Origin: Sulfurisphaera tokodaii str. 7
GTDB taxonomy: Archaea > Thermoproteota > Thermoprotei_A > Sulfolobales > Sulfolobaceae
Reading direction: 5' to 3'
Assembly (NCBI RefSeq): GCF_000011205.1
Contig: NC_003106.2
Coordinates: 1,812,001-1,876,000, forward strand
Length of the DNA stretch: 64,000 nucleotides
The translations under genes and the position numbers were made by a program. The notes under the pieces are model-generated. The model was not told where the DNA came from. It saw only the letters and a list, made by a program, of their open reading frames with translations, and did no database searches. Below, in pieces: positions 17,887 to 26,895 of the stretch; positions within the stretch are counted from its first letter, which is position 1; every line of letters begins with the position of its first letter.

Positions 17887-19227
17887 TTGACTGTCATAAA
17901 AATCCTTAATAATTTACTAGGGGAGAATTTGTTAGATAATATGTTTTCTTACACTGAGATATTCAGCGATAAAGAGAGATTTATCCCAGAATTACTATAT
18001 GGTAGGGAAGATGCTCTGAGGAAGCTAGTTGATTTAGTTTCTAAGCAAGATCTCACATTGTTCTTCATAAAAGGACCTAGAAGGAGTGGTAAATCCAGTC
18101 TATTACTTACGCTATTAAAGATTTTAAGCAATGGTGAATACAAGCAGAAATTCAATGTTAAAGATAACTGGATCCCTATAATGGTAAAGTTAGATGCCGT
18201 GACTAGTCCCCTTTCTTTGTCTAATTTACTATTGAGAAGAGGATTAACTAATTATACTTTAAAAAGGTTAAACGTTAAAAAAATACCAACTTATGCTAAA
18301 GTATTTAGTGAAAAGATTGAGGAACAACTTACAGTAGGAAGAGCTCTAGGTGGCGGAATCTCACTAGGAAATATTGGAGCTTCTGTTAGTAAAGGAAAGA
18401 ACTTTGCGTTTCCTTACTCAATTGATTTATCACTAGTTAGTGATATTTTATACGAGTCTGCTGAGGGTTCTAAGATAATTATTATGTTTGATGAGTTACA
18501 GTATATCTATGAGAACTGGAAAGATAATAAGTCAATTTTTCTTCAATTTTTAAAGAAGATTTCTGACGAATATTATGATAGGATAAAAGTAGTTATGACA
18601 GGGTCAGTAATCAGACCTGCAGAATTGTTACTGAGTAAAGATTATACTGAAGAGCTTCACGGTAGACATATCGAAGAGTATAATATAGGAGAGATTTCTT
18701 TCGATGATGCAGAAAAGATGCTTATAGATGGTTTTACTTCAGCTAATGTAAATTATAATGATTATATACTTTCATCAGCCCTCAATTTGACCTTTAGGAT
18801 ACCCGGATGGTTAGCTTACTTCGGTAAATATTACGTTGAAACAGGAAAGCTCTTAGAAGCGATTAATAAAAGTTATGAGGAAATGGGGTCTCTAGTAAGA
18901 GAAGAATTAGGAAAACTAAAAAGGATAAAAAAAAGAGAATATTACGATACTGCGGTAAATATGCTAGCGAAAAAAGGAATCCTTACACCTTTAGAACTTT
19001 CTAAGCAACTTAACATAAGTGCTCATGAAGCAGAAATTATTTTAAATAATCTAAATTATATCGATTTCATAAACGAAAAAGGCGAGCTCAAGGACTATAC
19101 TATTGCGTCATTAAGGAATGATTTCGAAGAAATGATTTGTCCTATATGCAATTCTGGAAGAGCATTAGTTTTGAAAGGATTACATTATTTTGTGAGATTT
19201 TCTTGCAAACATGTAGTTAAATTGTAA
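17887..19227 (+). CDS. Archaeal PF01637-type P-loop ATPase with C-terminal zinc motif
   Basis: 446-aa STAND/AAA-like ATPase of the kind very common in Sulfolobales. Walker A is GPRRSGKSS (63-71) and Walker B is IIIMFDELQ (197-205); the segment RIPGWLAYFGKYY is typical of the family. A winged-helix-like region follows near 350-400 (LTPLELSKQLNISAHEA), then a C-terminal Cys-x2-Cys (CPIC) with a later Cys-x-x-His that could hold zinc. The TTG at 17887 gives the listed start; the ATG at 17941 is an alternative that would remove 18 residues. Function unknown; roles in defence or DNA transactions are suggested for relatives but not shown. Confidence 0.78.
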   Translation: MTVIKILNNLLGENLLDNMFSYTEIFSDKERFIPELLYGREDALRKLVDLVSKQDLTLFFIKGPRRSGKSSLLLTLLKILSNGEYKQKFNVKDNWIPIMVKLDAVTSPLSLSNLLLRRGLTNYTLKRLNVKKIPTYAKVFSEKIEEQLTVGRALGGGISLGNIGASVSKGKNFAFPYSIDLSLVSDILYESAEGSKIIIMFDELQYIYENWKDNKSIFLQFLKKISDEYYDRIKVVMTGSVIRPAELLLSKDYTEELHGRHIEEYNIGEISFDDAEKMLIDGFTSANVNYNDYILSSALNLTFRIPGWLAYFGKYYVETGKLLEAINKSYEEMGSLVREELGKLKRIKKREYYDTAVNMLAKKGILTPLELSKQLNISAHEAEIILNNLNYIDFINEKGELKDYTIASLRNDFEEMICPICNSGRALVLKGLHYFVRFSCKHVVKL

Positions 19228-19448
19228 CTTTTTAACGTGATTCTTTAAGGACTTTAAGTGTAAAAGTGAATTTAATTACGTAAAACATCTACGATAAAAA
19301 ATTATAATTTTTAGCAAGTTATAAATATTTTTCCTTAGATGAATAAACCCGTTATTCCGCACTAGTATCCTCATCTTTTACCATTAGTTTAATTGGGCTC
19401 GTAAATATTGTTTACACCATTCTCTCTATGGCGTAATCTAGCTGTAAC

Positions 19449-19817
19449 TTATGTAACTGAGCTAATAATTGTTTGGATAAACTCATCCATTTTCTTCAGA
19501 ACCTCGCTCTCTATACTATATTCTTTAGCTATCTCACTCGGTAATTTATAAGCAATATAAGTTTCCCCGTCCTTTTCCCATATAGATACTCTCAAAGGAA
19601 GATCATAAGATATTTCAATCTTCTTTTGCATTAAAATAGTGCCTACCTTAGGGTTTCCAAAATAGAGAACTTTACATTTATTTAATTCTAGTCCTACCTC
19701 TTCAGCGTTCTTTTTATGATCGATTTCAGTAAATAGTATTGCATTTAATCTTTTTATTTCATTTTTTATCTTTTCTTCACATTCGTTAAAGCTAAATTTA
19801 CATTTAACGATATGCAT
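19449..19817 (-). CDS. DUF302 family protein
   Basis: 122-aa protein of the DUF302 family. It shows the central signature FGNPKVGTILMQ followed by ISYDLPLRVSIWEKDGET. Family members are small alpha-beta domains often found near redox or sulfur genes in archaea and bacteria; no reaction is established. It stands alone here, with about 220 bp of non-coding AT-rich DNA on its 3' side (19228-19448) in which I see no gene, and a small membrane gene divergent from its start. Confidence 0.75.
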   Translation of the reverse strand: MHIVKCKFSFNECEEKIKNEIKRLNAILFTEIDHKKNAEEVGLELNKCKVLYFGNPKVGTILMQKKIEISYDLPLRVSIWEKDGETYIAYKLPSEIAKEYSIESEVLKKMDEFIQTIISSVT

Positions 19818-19900
19818 AGGGAAAGCTAAGTAAAAATAGAAATAAAATTTTCCCCGGATTATGGAAGAAAAATAAATACCATAAATTCTCTTTACTCTCT

Positions 19901-20080
19901 ATGAAAGTTAAAAACATCGTCTTCGTTATACTAGAAATCTTAGGAGTAGGGATGATATATTTGGGATTTAAAACGAGAGGCGTAGAATCAATAGTTCTGG
20001 GAATAGGAGGACTATTATTTATGATAGTAATAGGATTGTATTTCACAAGAGACACCTCCGTTCAATCGAGGCAAAATTAA
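19901..20080 (+). CDS. Small two-helix membrane protein (59 aa)
   Basis: Open frame from ATG 19901 to TAA 20080. The product has two clear membrane helices (about residues 4-21 and 29-47) separated by a basic-polar turn (FKTRGVES) and a polar tail (RDTSVQSRQN). The layout, clean start and lack of any other gene in this interval support it as real. The opposite-strand frame at 19804-20055 is its shadow. No family recognised; function unknown. Confidence 0.6.
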   Translation: MKVKNIVFVILEILGVGMIYLGFKTRGVESIVLGIGGLLFMIVIGLYFTRDTSVQSRQN

Positions 20081-20164
20081 ACATAACTCTTTTATTTAAA
20101 TTAATGAAAATGTTTTAACAAAAAACTATTAGCAAAGAAATTATTCCATTTACCGTATGATTTT

Positions 20165-20177
20165 GGAATATTATTCC
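20165..20177. repeat. Short perfect inverted repeat downstream of cbiF
   Basis: GGAATA-T-TATTCC, a 13-bp perfect palindrome, lies 45 bp after the end of the cobalamin operon in a region with no gene. A related half site (ATTATTCC) occurs about 25 bp to the left. It may be part of a transcript end or a protein-binding site; the sequence alone cannot decide. Confidence 0.4.
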
Positions 20178-20221
20178 AGCTATAAAATTATATTATAACT
20201 TCACTTATTCATAAAATGATT

Positions 20222-21217
20222 TCAAAAATCCAGGTGTAATTTTATAATTTTCTCAGCTTCTTCCTTCAACTTAGGATTTATTTTTGCTTCATTAAGTACT
20301 TTCTTAATTTTCTCCACTATAACTTCTTTCTCCTCCTTGGAAGAAGTGGTATAGGCCTCAATTAGTGCTTTTAAGTATTCCTCTCCAAATATTTTATCCG
20401 TCATATATCTAAGTTCAAAGTACTTTAACTTATCAGTCACCTCAGCGGTTCTAAAGCTAGTGTAATGTTTAGGATCGTAGGTACTTGATCTAACTAAACC
20501 CTTATATTTTTCTGGTCTAACAATCTTACCAACGATAATTACTGCGTCCCTGGTTATTTTCTCCTTCTTTACTTTTTCAGCAATGTCCCTTAATTCACCT
20601 AAAATTATCTTTTGTTCACCCCACCATGTAGCCTTATATACTACAGCAACTGGAATATCATCAGATATCCCAGCTTCCCTTATTTCTTCAACAACCTTAT
20701 CGATTACATGAACCCCAGTATAAATGACAAGTGAAGCCCCCTTATTTAGTAGAGGGGCAAAGTCCTTTATAGAACCTTCCATTGGAACTGAAGCTGAAGC
20801 CCTAGTTATTATTACAGTTTGAGATACCTTAGGCAATGTTAATTCAATACCTAAAACTGAAGCGGCAGCAATTGCGGCAGTAATTCCGGGGACTAGTTCA
20901 TAATCTATCCCAGCGTCTTGTAATGCCCACAGTTCTTCCATTAAAGCACCATATATAGAAAAATCACCGGACTTCAGTCTAGCAACTAATTTTCCTTCCT
21001 TTGCTTTTTTTATCATAAGATCAGTTATTTCCTCTAGTGTTAGCTCAGCAGTGTTCACAATTTCAGCATCTTTCCTAGCCCACTTTAATATTTCTGGGTT
21101 TATCAATGATCCTGCATACAAAATTACATCTGCGTCTTCAATGTAATTTTTTGCCTTGACAGTTATTAATTCTGGATCTCCAGGACCAGCACCAATAAAG
21201 ACTACTTTACCTTTCAA
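20222..21217 (-). CDS. cbiF: Cobalt-precorrin-4 C11-methyltransferase with C-terminal extension
   Basis: SAM-dependent tetrapyrrole methylase that adds the C11 methyl in anaerobic corrin synthesis. Motifs: VVFIGAGPGDPELIT at the N terminus, LKSGDFSIYGALMEE and the VPGITAAIAAAS glycine loop, all typical of CbiF/CobM. The protein is 331 aa, about 75 longer than usual; the extra C-terminal stretch is charged and helical (for example ALIEAYTTSSKEEKEVI). The start is TTG with a GGGTGAAAAAGG ribosome site and lies inside the end of cbiL. Last gene of the operon. Confidence 0.9.
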   Translation of the reverse strand: MKGKVVFIGAGPGDPELITVKAKNYIEDADVILYAGSLINPEILKWARKDAEIVNTAELTLEEITDLMIKKAKEGKLVARLKSGDFSIYGALMEELWALQDAGIDYELVPGITAAIAAASVLGIELTLPKVSQTVIITRASASVPMEGSIKDFAPLLNKGASLVIYTGVHVIDKVVEEIREAGISDDIPVAVVYKATWWGEQKIILGELRDIAEKVKKEKITRDAVIIVGKIVRPEKYKGLVRSSTYDPKHYTSFRTAEVTDKLKYFELRYMTDKIFGEEYLKALIEAYTTSSKEEKEVIVEKIKKVLNEAKINPKLKEEAEKIIKLHLDF

Positions 21218-21875
21218 CCTTTTTCACCCCTATTAACATTGAGAAATAGTCTCTATCAAAAGTACCATCCCAGGGAACAATTTTCTCCCCTTCTAAATAA
21301 CACCTTCTCGCATAAAAAAGCTCATACCCTTCCTTCAAAATCTCTGCTATTTTATCAAGGTTCTCATTTCCTTTAATCACTACGATACTTTCCACCTTAT
21401 TTTTTACTTCTTGTATGAGAGAAATTCTACTTGAAGGTACTATTAAGATAGCATCATCACCTAAAGCTAAAGAGAGTTTAAGTTTAGAAGCACACGAAGT
21501 AACGGAACTAACACCGGGAATTAATTCTATTTTATCAAAACAAGAAAGGAATTTTTTCACTCTGAAAAACGTGGAATATAGTGTAGGATCACCTAAAGTA
21601 ATAAAGGCTGAAACTTTACCTTTCTCTTCACAAATTGTTCTCCCAATTCTTTCAAGCTCTTTTTCGTCTACCTCTTTAGCCATTGGAAATCCTAGCGTTA
21701 CTATTTTAGCGTCTTTTTTCCCATAAGCTTGAATAATATTGTAAGATAAACTCCTATTGGTTCCAGTAGAATAGGGAACAAAAATAACATCAGCAATTGA
21801 TAAAATCTTCATTCCCTTAACTGTTATTAGCTCAGGATCTCCGGGACCTAAACCAATAACATAAAGTTCACTCAT
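21207..21875 (-). CDS. cbiL: Cobalt-precorrin-2 C20-methyltransferase
   Basis: 222-aa tetrapyrrole methylase, the first ring methylation after factor II. It has YVIGLGPGDPELITVKGMK, the tract DVIFVPYSTG that marks CbiL/CobI, LGDPTLYSTF and IPGVSSVTSCASKL. Start overlaps the cbiT stop as ATGA and the end overlaps cbiF by 11 bp. It is among the shorter members of the CbiL group. Identity as CbiL rather than CbiH or CbiE rests on the VPYSTG tract and on the other methylases being accounted for in the same operon. Confidence 0.88.
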   Translation of the reverse strand: MSELYVIGLGPGDPELITVKGMKILSIADVIFVPYSTGTNRSLSYNIIQAYGKKDAKIVTLGFPMAKEVDEKELERIGRTICEEKGKVSAFITLGDPTLYSTFFRVKKFLSCFDKIELIPGVSSVTSCASKLKLSLALGDDAILIVPSSRISLIQEVKNKVESIVVIKGNENLDKIAEILKEGYELFYARRCYLEGEKIVPWDGTFDRDYFSMLIGVKKVER

Positions 21876-22450
21876 GGTTTCTCACCGTAAACGATAAAGA
21901 TCGGATTACGAGAAATCATAGCATAGCCCTTACTTGTCTTCATACCTTTAGCTATAATGACTTCTATAACATCAGTCTTATATCCCATTTGATTAAGAGT
22001 TGATAGAGCCTTATTAACGGTTTCTAAAAGGATAGCATCAATAACAATTCTTCCACCGTTCTTCAACTTTTTATCGCTAGAGAGAAGGATTTCCTCAAGT
22101 CTCTCAGTACCCCCAATAAATATTGCGTCAACTTCACTATCTACGTGATCCAAAGCTTCAGGAGCTTCTCCCTCAATGATTACTACATTATTAAGTTTGA
22201 ATTTTTCCACATTCTTTTTGGTAAGTTCTACAGCATCTTTATCTTTTTCAATAGCCCAAACCTTACCTTTTTCCCCGACTACTAAGCCAGCCTCAACAGT
22301 AACGCTTCCAGTCCCACTACCTATGTCAATAAATTTAGCACCATCAAATAGCCTTGCCTTTGAAAGAGCTAAAACTCTTATTTCCTCCTTTGTCATCGGT
22401 ATCTTTTCAACCCTTATAAATTCCTCATCCGGTATTCCGGGTAGTCTCAT
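21872..22450 (-). CDS. cbiT: Cobalt-precorrin-6B C15-methyltransferase (decarboxylating)
   Basis: 192-aa class I SAM methyltransferase that methylates C15 and decarboxylates the acetate on C12. N-terminal GIPDEEFIRVEKIPMTKEE is typical of CbiT, followed by the SAM loop DIGSGTGSVTVEAG and the GGTERLEEIL motif. It is separate from CbiE, as in most archaea; bacterial CobL fuses the two. The start has a GGGTGAG ribosome site and overlaps cbiD as ATGA. Confidence 0.92.
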   Translation of the reverse strand: MRLPGIPDEEFIRVEKIPMTKEEIRVLALSKARLFDGAKFIDIGSGTGSVTVEAGLVVGEKGKVWAIEKDKDAVELTKKNVEKFKLNNVVIIEGEAPEALDHVDSEVDAIFIGGTERLEEILLSSDKKLKNGGRIVIDAILLETVNKALSTLNQMGYKTDVIEVIIAKGMKTSKGYAMISRNPIFIVYGEKP

Positions 22451-23505
22451 AACTCACCCTCCTCAGCTAAAACTTCTCCTTCTTCAGAAATAATAACTAC
22501 ACCTAATTTCACATCATTTTTCACAATCTTCCTTAACCTCTGAAGAACTCTTTTAGCTACTATGCTGAAGAGTGTCTTTCTTTCCTCTGGTAAAAGGTAT
22601 GTAATTGCTTCTGTCACAGTAGCAGAGTTAGCTATCTTATTTATCTTTTCAATGTCTAATTTCGCTAGAACTGCTGCGTGAGTTAAGGTTTCTATTCTTG
22701 CATCACCATATTTACTATGGGTGTTCATTAAACCAGATGCAACTTTAGTTATTTTCCCAGGTAAGCTGACTAAAACTATATGAGTAAAACCTTGCTCAAT
22801 TGCTAACCTTATTGAATCACCTACTCTATCTCCTATCTTTACTACATTATCGCCATAACGTTTCCTGGCAAACTCAAAGCTAGTATTACCTGGTGCTAAG
22901 ATTAACTTCTTCTTCCCTAAAGCCTTAACAACGCATATCTCACTTTTTATGTGCTCAAGATATTCATCATCACTGATAGGATACTCAATACCAGTAGTTC
23001 CTAAAATTGAAATACCGTTAATAACTCCAACGTCCTTATTCATTGTAAGTTCGGCTATTTTTTCACCATCTGGAACTTCGATCCTAACCTTTACACCATC
23101 AGTGGTTACTTCATTTATAGCATCTATTATCATTTGTCTTGCTATTGGATTTATCGCTTTTTCACCCACTTCTACTTTAAGTCCTGGTTTAGTAACTACA
23201 CCTATCCCATTTCCTCCTTCTATGAAAATTCCGGAATCACACTTTGTACTACAGCTAACAATCTTTAATCCATTTAATACATCTGGGTTGTCCCCAGAAA
23301 ATTTTGTAACTGTAGCACAGTATTCTTCTCCTCTTCTTTCATAGTCATCTACCGGAATTTCTAGTCTTAAACCAATTGGAGTTGGAATTGTAACACTTTT
23401 AGGAGTTTCATTACGAAATAAATAGATAACAGAGGCCTTTGCTGATGCCGCTGCAGTAGCCCCGGTTGTTATTCCAAATCTTTTAAGAGTTGAAAGCATT
23501 GACAT
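22447..23505 (-). CDS. cbiD: Cobalt-precorrin-5B C1-methyltransferase
   Basis: CbiD adds the methyl at C1 in the anaerobic route. The N-terminal signature GITTGATAAASAKAS and the central ISILGTTGIEYPISDDEYL are characteristic, and length (352 aa) fits. Three ATGs lie within 12 bp; I choose the one ending at 23505 because a GAGGT ribosome site sits 6 bp before it, whereas it touches the ATG at 23511. The gene start overlaps the 3' end of cbiH, the stop overlaps cbiT as ATGA. Confidence 0.93.
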   Translation of the reverse strand: MSMLSTLKRFGITTGATAAASAKASVIYLFRNETPKSVTIPTPIGLRLEIPVDDYERRGEEYCATVTKFSGDNPDVLNGLKIVSCSTKCDSGIFIEGGNGIGVVTKPGLKVEVGEKAINPIARQMIIDAINEVTTDGVKVRIEVPDGEKIAELTMNKDVGVINGISILGTTGIEYPISDDEYLEHIKSEICVVKALGKKKLILAPGNTSFEFARKRYGDNVVKIGDRVGDSIRLAIEQGFTHIVLVSLPGKITKVASGLMNTHSKYGDARIETLTHAAVLAKLDIEKINKIANSATVTEAITYLLPEERKTLFSIVAKRVLQRLRKIVKNDVKLGVVIISEEGEVLAEEGEL

Positions 23506-24244
23506 AATCATACCTCGACGTATAACCTCTTGGAGTTATTATTTTACCATTACATATATATGAACGAGAATTACCAATAATCATCATAGTAACCATATTT
23601 ATTTTATCAAGATATTTTTTCCACTCTGATAAAGTAGTTACGATAACTTCCTCATTTTCCCTATAAGCACCTTTTACTATACCAACTGGTGTTTCGCCTT
23701 TTCTATATTCAGCTATTATCTCCATCGCCTTTAAAAGTAAAGGCTTATTTATAGGATTGTAAAGAGCAATTACAAAGTCACCTTCAGCAGCTTTCCTAAC
23801 TCTATGAAGAATTTCTTCTGCAGGTACTAAAAGGTCGCTTAAGCTAATCACTGCAAAATCCATTGATAATGGTGAACCTAATCTTGCTGCTGCAGCTAAA
23901 GCTGCAGTAACACCTGGTATAATTTCAAAGTCAACGTTAACATTATTAGCACACATCATCTCAAGTGTTGGTGGTGCCATTCCATAAACTTGGGGATCAC
24001 CACTAGAAACTAAAGCAACAGTATGACCCTCCAAAGCTTTCTTTATTGCCATTTTAGCCCTATATAATTCCTCTTTCATCCTTGCTGTGATAACCTCTTT
24101 TCCATCGGTTAAATCCTTAATTAAATCAGCGTAAGTCGTGTACGCAATTATAACGTCACTTTCTTTTATAGCCTCTAGCATTCTTAAAGTACGGTTTTTT
24201 TCATCTCCAGGACCAATACCGATTATGTAAATTTTACCCGCCAT
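23483..24244 (-). CDS. cbiH: Cobalt-precorrin-3 C17-methyltransferase
   Basis: 253-aa tetrapyrrole methylase that adds the C17 methyl and contracts the ring. Motifs are IYIIGIGPGDEKNRTLRMLEA, LVSSGDPQVYGMA, IPGVTAALAAAARLG and LSDLLVPAE, the last being diagnostic of CbiH/CobJ. There is no C-terminal ferredoxin-like or CbiG fusion as in some bacteria. A GGTGAGGAG ribosome site precedes the ATG. Overlaps with the CbiX-CbiC gene (11 bp) and cbiD (23 bp) show tight coupling. Confidence 0.92.
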   Translation of the reverse strand: MAGKIYIIGIGPGDEKNRTLRMLEAIKESDVIIAYTTYADLIKDLTDGKEVITARMKEELYRAKMAIKKALEGHTVALVSSGDPQVYGMAPPTLEMMCANNVNVDFEIIPGVTAALAAAARLGSPLSMDFAVISLSDLLVPAEEILHRVRKAAEGDFVIALYNPINKPLLLKAMEIIAEYRKGETPVGIVKGAYRENEEVIVTTLSEWKKYLDKINMVTMMIIGNSRSYICNGKIITPRGYTSRYDYVNAFNS

Positions 24245-25235
24245 AACTCCTCACCATTCTAATTAGCTCATTTATGATTGATACTGCTATACTACTACCA
24301 CCGTAAGTTCCTCTTAACACTATACATGGTATGCCAGATCTTATTAAATCCTCCTTAACCTCAACGGCATTTGTAAATCCTGGTGGAGTAGCAATAACCA
24401 AAGGTATCTCTACACCTTCTTTCCTTATTTTTAAAACTTCGGCAACAGCTGTTGGAGCGTTTCCAATAACTACAATCTTTGGAGAAGATAAACCAAGTCT
24501 TATACCGGCCGCGGTTCTAGTAATTCTCATTTCCTTAGCTAATTCTGAGGCTTTATCTAGGTAATTTTCAACTTTATTCCATCTTATTCCTGCAGAAACC
24601 ATCTTTACATCAGTCAAAATTGAAATGCCTGTTTTCAAACTTTCTATTCCAATATCAACTGCATCTTGCGAAATATAGATTTTATCTGCTAAATCAAGAT
24701 TACCAGACGCATATACTGCTCTGGCTATTATCTCTATCTCTCTGTCACCCATATATGGAAATCGTTCTCTGACTTTTTCCCTGATAAATTTCATTGTTCT
24801 TTCTTCAATTTCTTCTGGGTCTTCTATGTACTCATTTTCTTGTTGAGGAAACGCTGTAGAAACTCTGTAAAAAAGTGCTAATTTCACTAGGTTTGAGTCC
24901 GCTAAAGGCTTTGTAAAATAGACGTTAATTTCTTTACCCTCATAAGTACTCTTAACCCATTTATAAAACTCACTAACACCAAAACTTCCCATAATGTCTT
25001 TAGCTACATGATTTCCCCTTCCCAAAAAAGCTAAAGCAAAGACTATGTGATTAATTCCCTTTGAAAGTAATTCGGATACAATATTCCTCCAATTAGGTTC
25101 GGTATATTCATTATGTGATAAAAAAACTGGTACTTCTAGTTTTTCTTCTATATATCTTGCTAGATTTACCATGTCCTCTACAAAGGTATTTCTTCTAGAA
25201 CCATGTGTGATTATTATAATAGCTGAATTGCTCAC
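24234..25235 (-). CDS. cbiC: CbiX-CbiC fusion: sirohydrochlorin cobaltochelatase plus precorrin-8X methylmutase
   Basis: Two-domain protein. Residues about 1-120 are a short CbiX, the cobalt chelatase, with THGSRR and a second histidine in LGRGNHVAKD. Residues about 135-333 are CbiC, which moves the methyl from C11 to C12 (ILTDVKMVSAGI, GNAPTAVAEVLKI, ATPPGFTNAVEVKEDL, LRGTYGGS). The histidine of the usual R-x-I-H-x-T-G-D motif in CbiC is replaced: here ARAVYASGNLD. I choose the GTG ending at 25235, since a TATA-like TTTTTATATTT lies about 27 bp upstream; the longer frame to 25286 would need a TTG and adds a hydrophobic stretch unlike CbiX. Confidence 0.85.
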   Translation of the reverse strand: MSNSAIIIITHGSRRNTFVEDMVNLARYIEEKLEVPVFLSHNEYTEPNWRNIVSELLSKGINHIVFALAFLGRGNHVAKDIMGSFGVSEFYKWVKSTYEGKEINVYFTKPLADSNLVKLALFYRVSTAFPQQENEYIEDPEEIEERTMKFIREKVRERFPYMGDREIEIIARAVYASGNLDLADKIYISQDAVDIGIESLKTGISILTDVKMVSAGIRWNKVENYLDKASELAKEMRITRTAAGIRLGLSSPKIVVIGNAPTAVAEVLKIRKEGVEIPLVIATPPGFTNAVEVKEDLIRSGIPCIVLRGTYGGSSIAVSIINELIRMVRSYGG

Positions 25236-25270
25236 GGTATTGGATAGCTTATCCAAATATAAAAATATTT

Positions 25271-25939
25271 CTAAGAAAAGGAACAAGGAGGAATATAAAC
25301 TATAGTAAGATCACTAAATTTTAGATCACGCGTTATAATCTCGTCAACATTAAAATTATACACTTTTTCATCTTGATATGTTAACTTTTCCATTATAGTC
25401 AAAGTAATAAAATTACAGCCATATTCTTTCAACTTTAATGCAATCCTTTTAACGCCATCTGGATAAGGCTCTGGGTTAATTAAAATTCCTCTACCGGTAT
25501 TTAGAAACTTCTTAATTTCATCATAATTAATTTCTCCCCTAACATGAAAAGTAAGAAAGACTATTTCTGAAAGGTCTTTTCCTATAATATGTAATGCCCT
25601 AATTATTGAAGAAACACCGGGTATAATAACTAACTCTACTCTGTTATCCATACATAATTTCTTCAACTTATTTAACAACTGAAAATCAGAAACAGCAGGA
25701 TCACCGTGATTAAGGAAAGCCACATTCTCGTTCTTGGCTAATTTCATAATCTCGTTAAGTTGTTTCTCCTCTTCTTTATAATTTAATCTGATTACTTGCT
25801 TACCCTGAATATAAGAAGAAAAACGCTCTATTACGCTTCCCCAGCCAGTAACTACTTTACTATCTCTCAAAACTTCTAACCCCTTAACTGTAATTAAACT
25901 TGGGTCACCAGGCCCAACGCCAATTACATAAAGTGTCAT
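25271..25939 (-). CDS. cbiE: Cobalt-precorrin-7 C5-methyltransferase
   Basis: 222-aa tetrapyrrole methylase acting at C5. It begins LYVIGVGPGDPSLITVKGLE and has the CbiE-type tract VVTGWGSVIERFSSYIQGK, then LNHGDPAVSDFQLLNKL and IPGVSSIIRALHIIG. The GDPAVSD motif differs from the GDP-x-x-Y-G of CbiH and CbiF and fits CbiE. The start overlaps cbiG as ATGA. CbiT, its usual partner, is a separate gene four positions downstream. Confidence 0.88.
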   Translation of the reverse strand: MTLYVIGVGPGDPSLITVKGLEVLRDSKVVTGWGSVIERFSSYIQGKQVIRLNYKEEEKQLNEIMKLAKNENVAFLNHGDPAVSDFQLLNKLKKLCMDNRVELVIIPGVSSIIRALHIIGKDLSEIVFLTFHVRGEINYDEIKKFLNTGRGILINPEPYPDGVKRIALKLKEYGCNFITLTIMEKLTYQDEKVYNFNVDEIITRDLKFSDLTIVYIPPCSFS

Positions 25940-26895
25940 TCAAATCCCGCTATAGCTATAGTTACTTCATTATTATAAGTAATTTTTCTTAAAAGTAATT
26001 TAGCCTCCTTGCCACCAGCTATTAATGCTGAAACTTCTGCAACACCTTTCAGACCAATCTCTTTCAGCTTTTCAGACTGTGGTGATAAACACTCATCGTT
26101 AAATGTCTCTATTTCGTCCCTAGTAACCAATCTGAAGGTTATTCCAAGTTCATCAGCAACGATTTTTACTTTTTCCCTAATAGATGAAATAACCTTAACC
26201 CTACTTAAGGATAAATTAAGTTTATTCAAAGTTTCAAGAATACCTTTCTTTATTACGGCTGGATCGGTTTCAATTTTACTACCAATTCCTATAGCAAGTT
26301 TATAAGGTTTTAAATATACCGTGTTTTCCTCATATCTTTCTGGTTCTTTCTCAACCAGAACTACCTTATATTTACACTCGTCACCTATTACATACCCCGT
26401 AACTCCATCTGGTAATTTTTCTAGACCTTGAACACAGACTTTTTCCCCTCTTACCAAGGCGGAAGTTACTTTTACTATATCTTTCACATTAAGTATTTTA
26501 CAGAATAGTTTACGTGAAAATTCTTCTACGCTGGTTACTCCAAAATTTTCACTCGCTGTAGTTATTATTGCTTCCGCATTCAACAATTTACTTATTAATA
26601 AAGCTAAATCATTTGCACCCCAATGAGCTCCTAATATTGGAATAACATATTTCCCTGAATCGTCTACTACAAGAACTGCGGGATCAACATCTTTACTTTT
26701 AGCATAATTGCAAATAGTTCTAACAGCACCACTTAAAGCCATTGTAAAAACTATAGCATCATAACATTTCCATATATAGTCAAAGTTAGCCTCAGAATAT
26801 TTAAAGATATATACTGGATATTCTTTCAGTATCTCCTTAAGTTTGTCTGCAATATCTCTCTTTGAAGCGTAAATGATAGCGATGCCTCTCCACAA
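25936..26895 (-). CDS. cbiG: Cobalt-precorrin-5A hydrolase
   Basis: 319-aa CbiG, which opens the delta-lactone and releases acetaldehyde in the anaerobic pathway. The N-terminal domain shows GIAIIYASKRDIADKL and ILGAHWGANDLALLISKLL, and the C-terminal domain shows LAIGIGSKIETDPAVI and GVAEVSALIAGG. Its start is a TTG directly after the asparaginase stop with no gap; no ATG lies near the N terminus. First cobalamin gene of the operon. Confidence 0.92.
   Translation of the reverse strand: MWRGIAIIYASKRDIADKLKEILKEYPVYIFKYSEANFDYIWKCYDAIVFTMALSGAVRTICNYAKSKDVDPAVLVVDDSGKYVIPILGAHWGANDLALLISKLLNAEAIITTASENFGVTSVEEFSRKLFCKILNVKDIVKVTSALVRGEKVCVQGLEKLPDGVTGYVIGDECKYKVVLVEKEPERYEENTVYLKPYKLAIGIGSKIETDPAVIKKGILETLNKLNLSLSRVKVISSIREKVKIVADELGITFRLVTRDEIETFNDECLSPQSEKLKEIGLKGVAEVSALIAGGKEAKLLLRKITYNNEVTIAIAGFE

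Noticed and set aside
19228-19448. Possible C/D box small RNA in the gap before the DUF302 gene
   Set aside because: I could not find a convincing set of C, D', C' and D boxes at proper spacing.
19804-20055. Minus-strand 83-codon frame
   Set aside because: It is the shadow of the plus-strand 59-aa membrane gene at 19901-20080 and has a Pro-rich, low-complexity product with no start signals.
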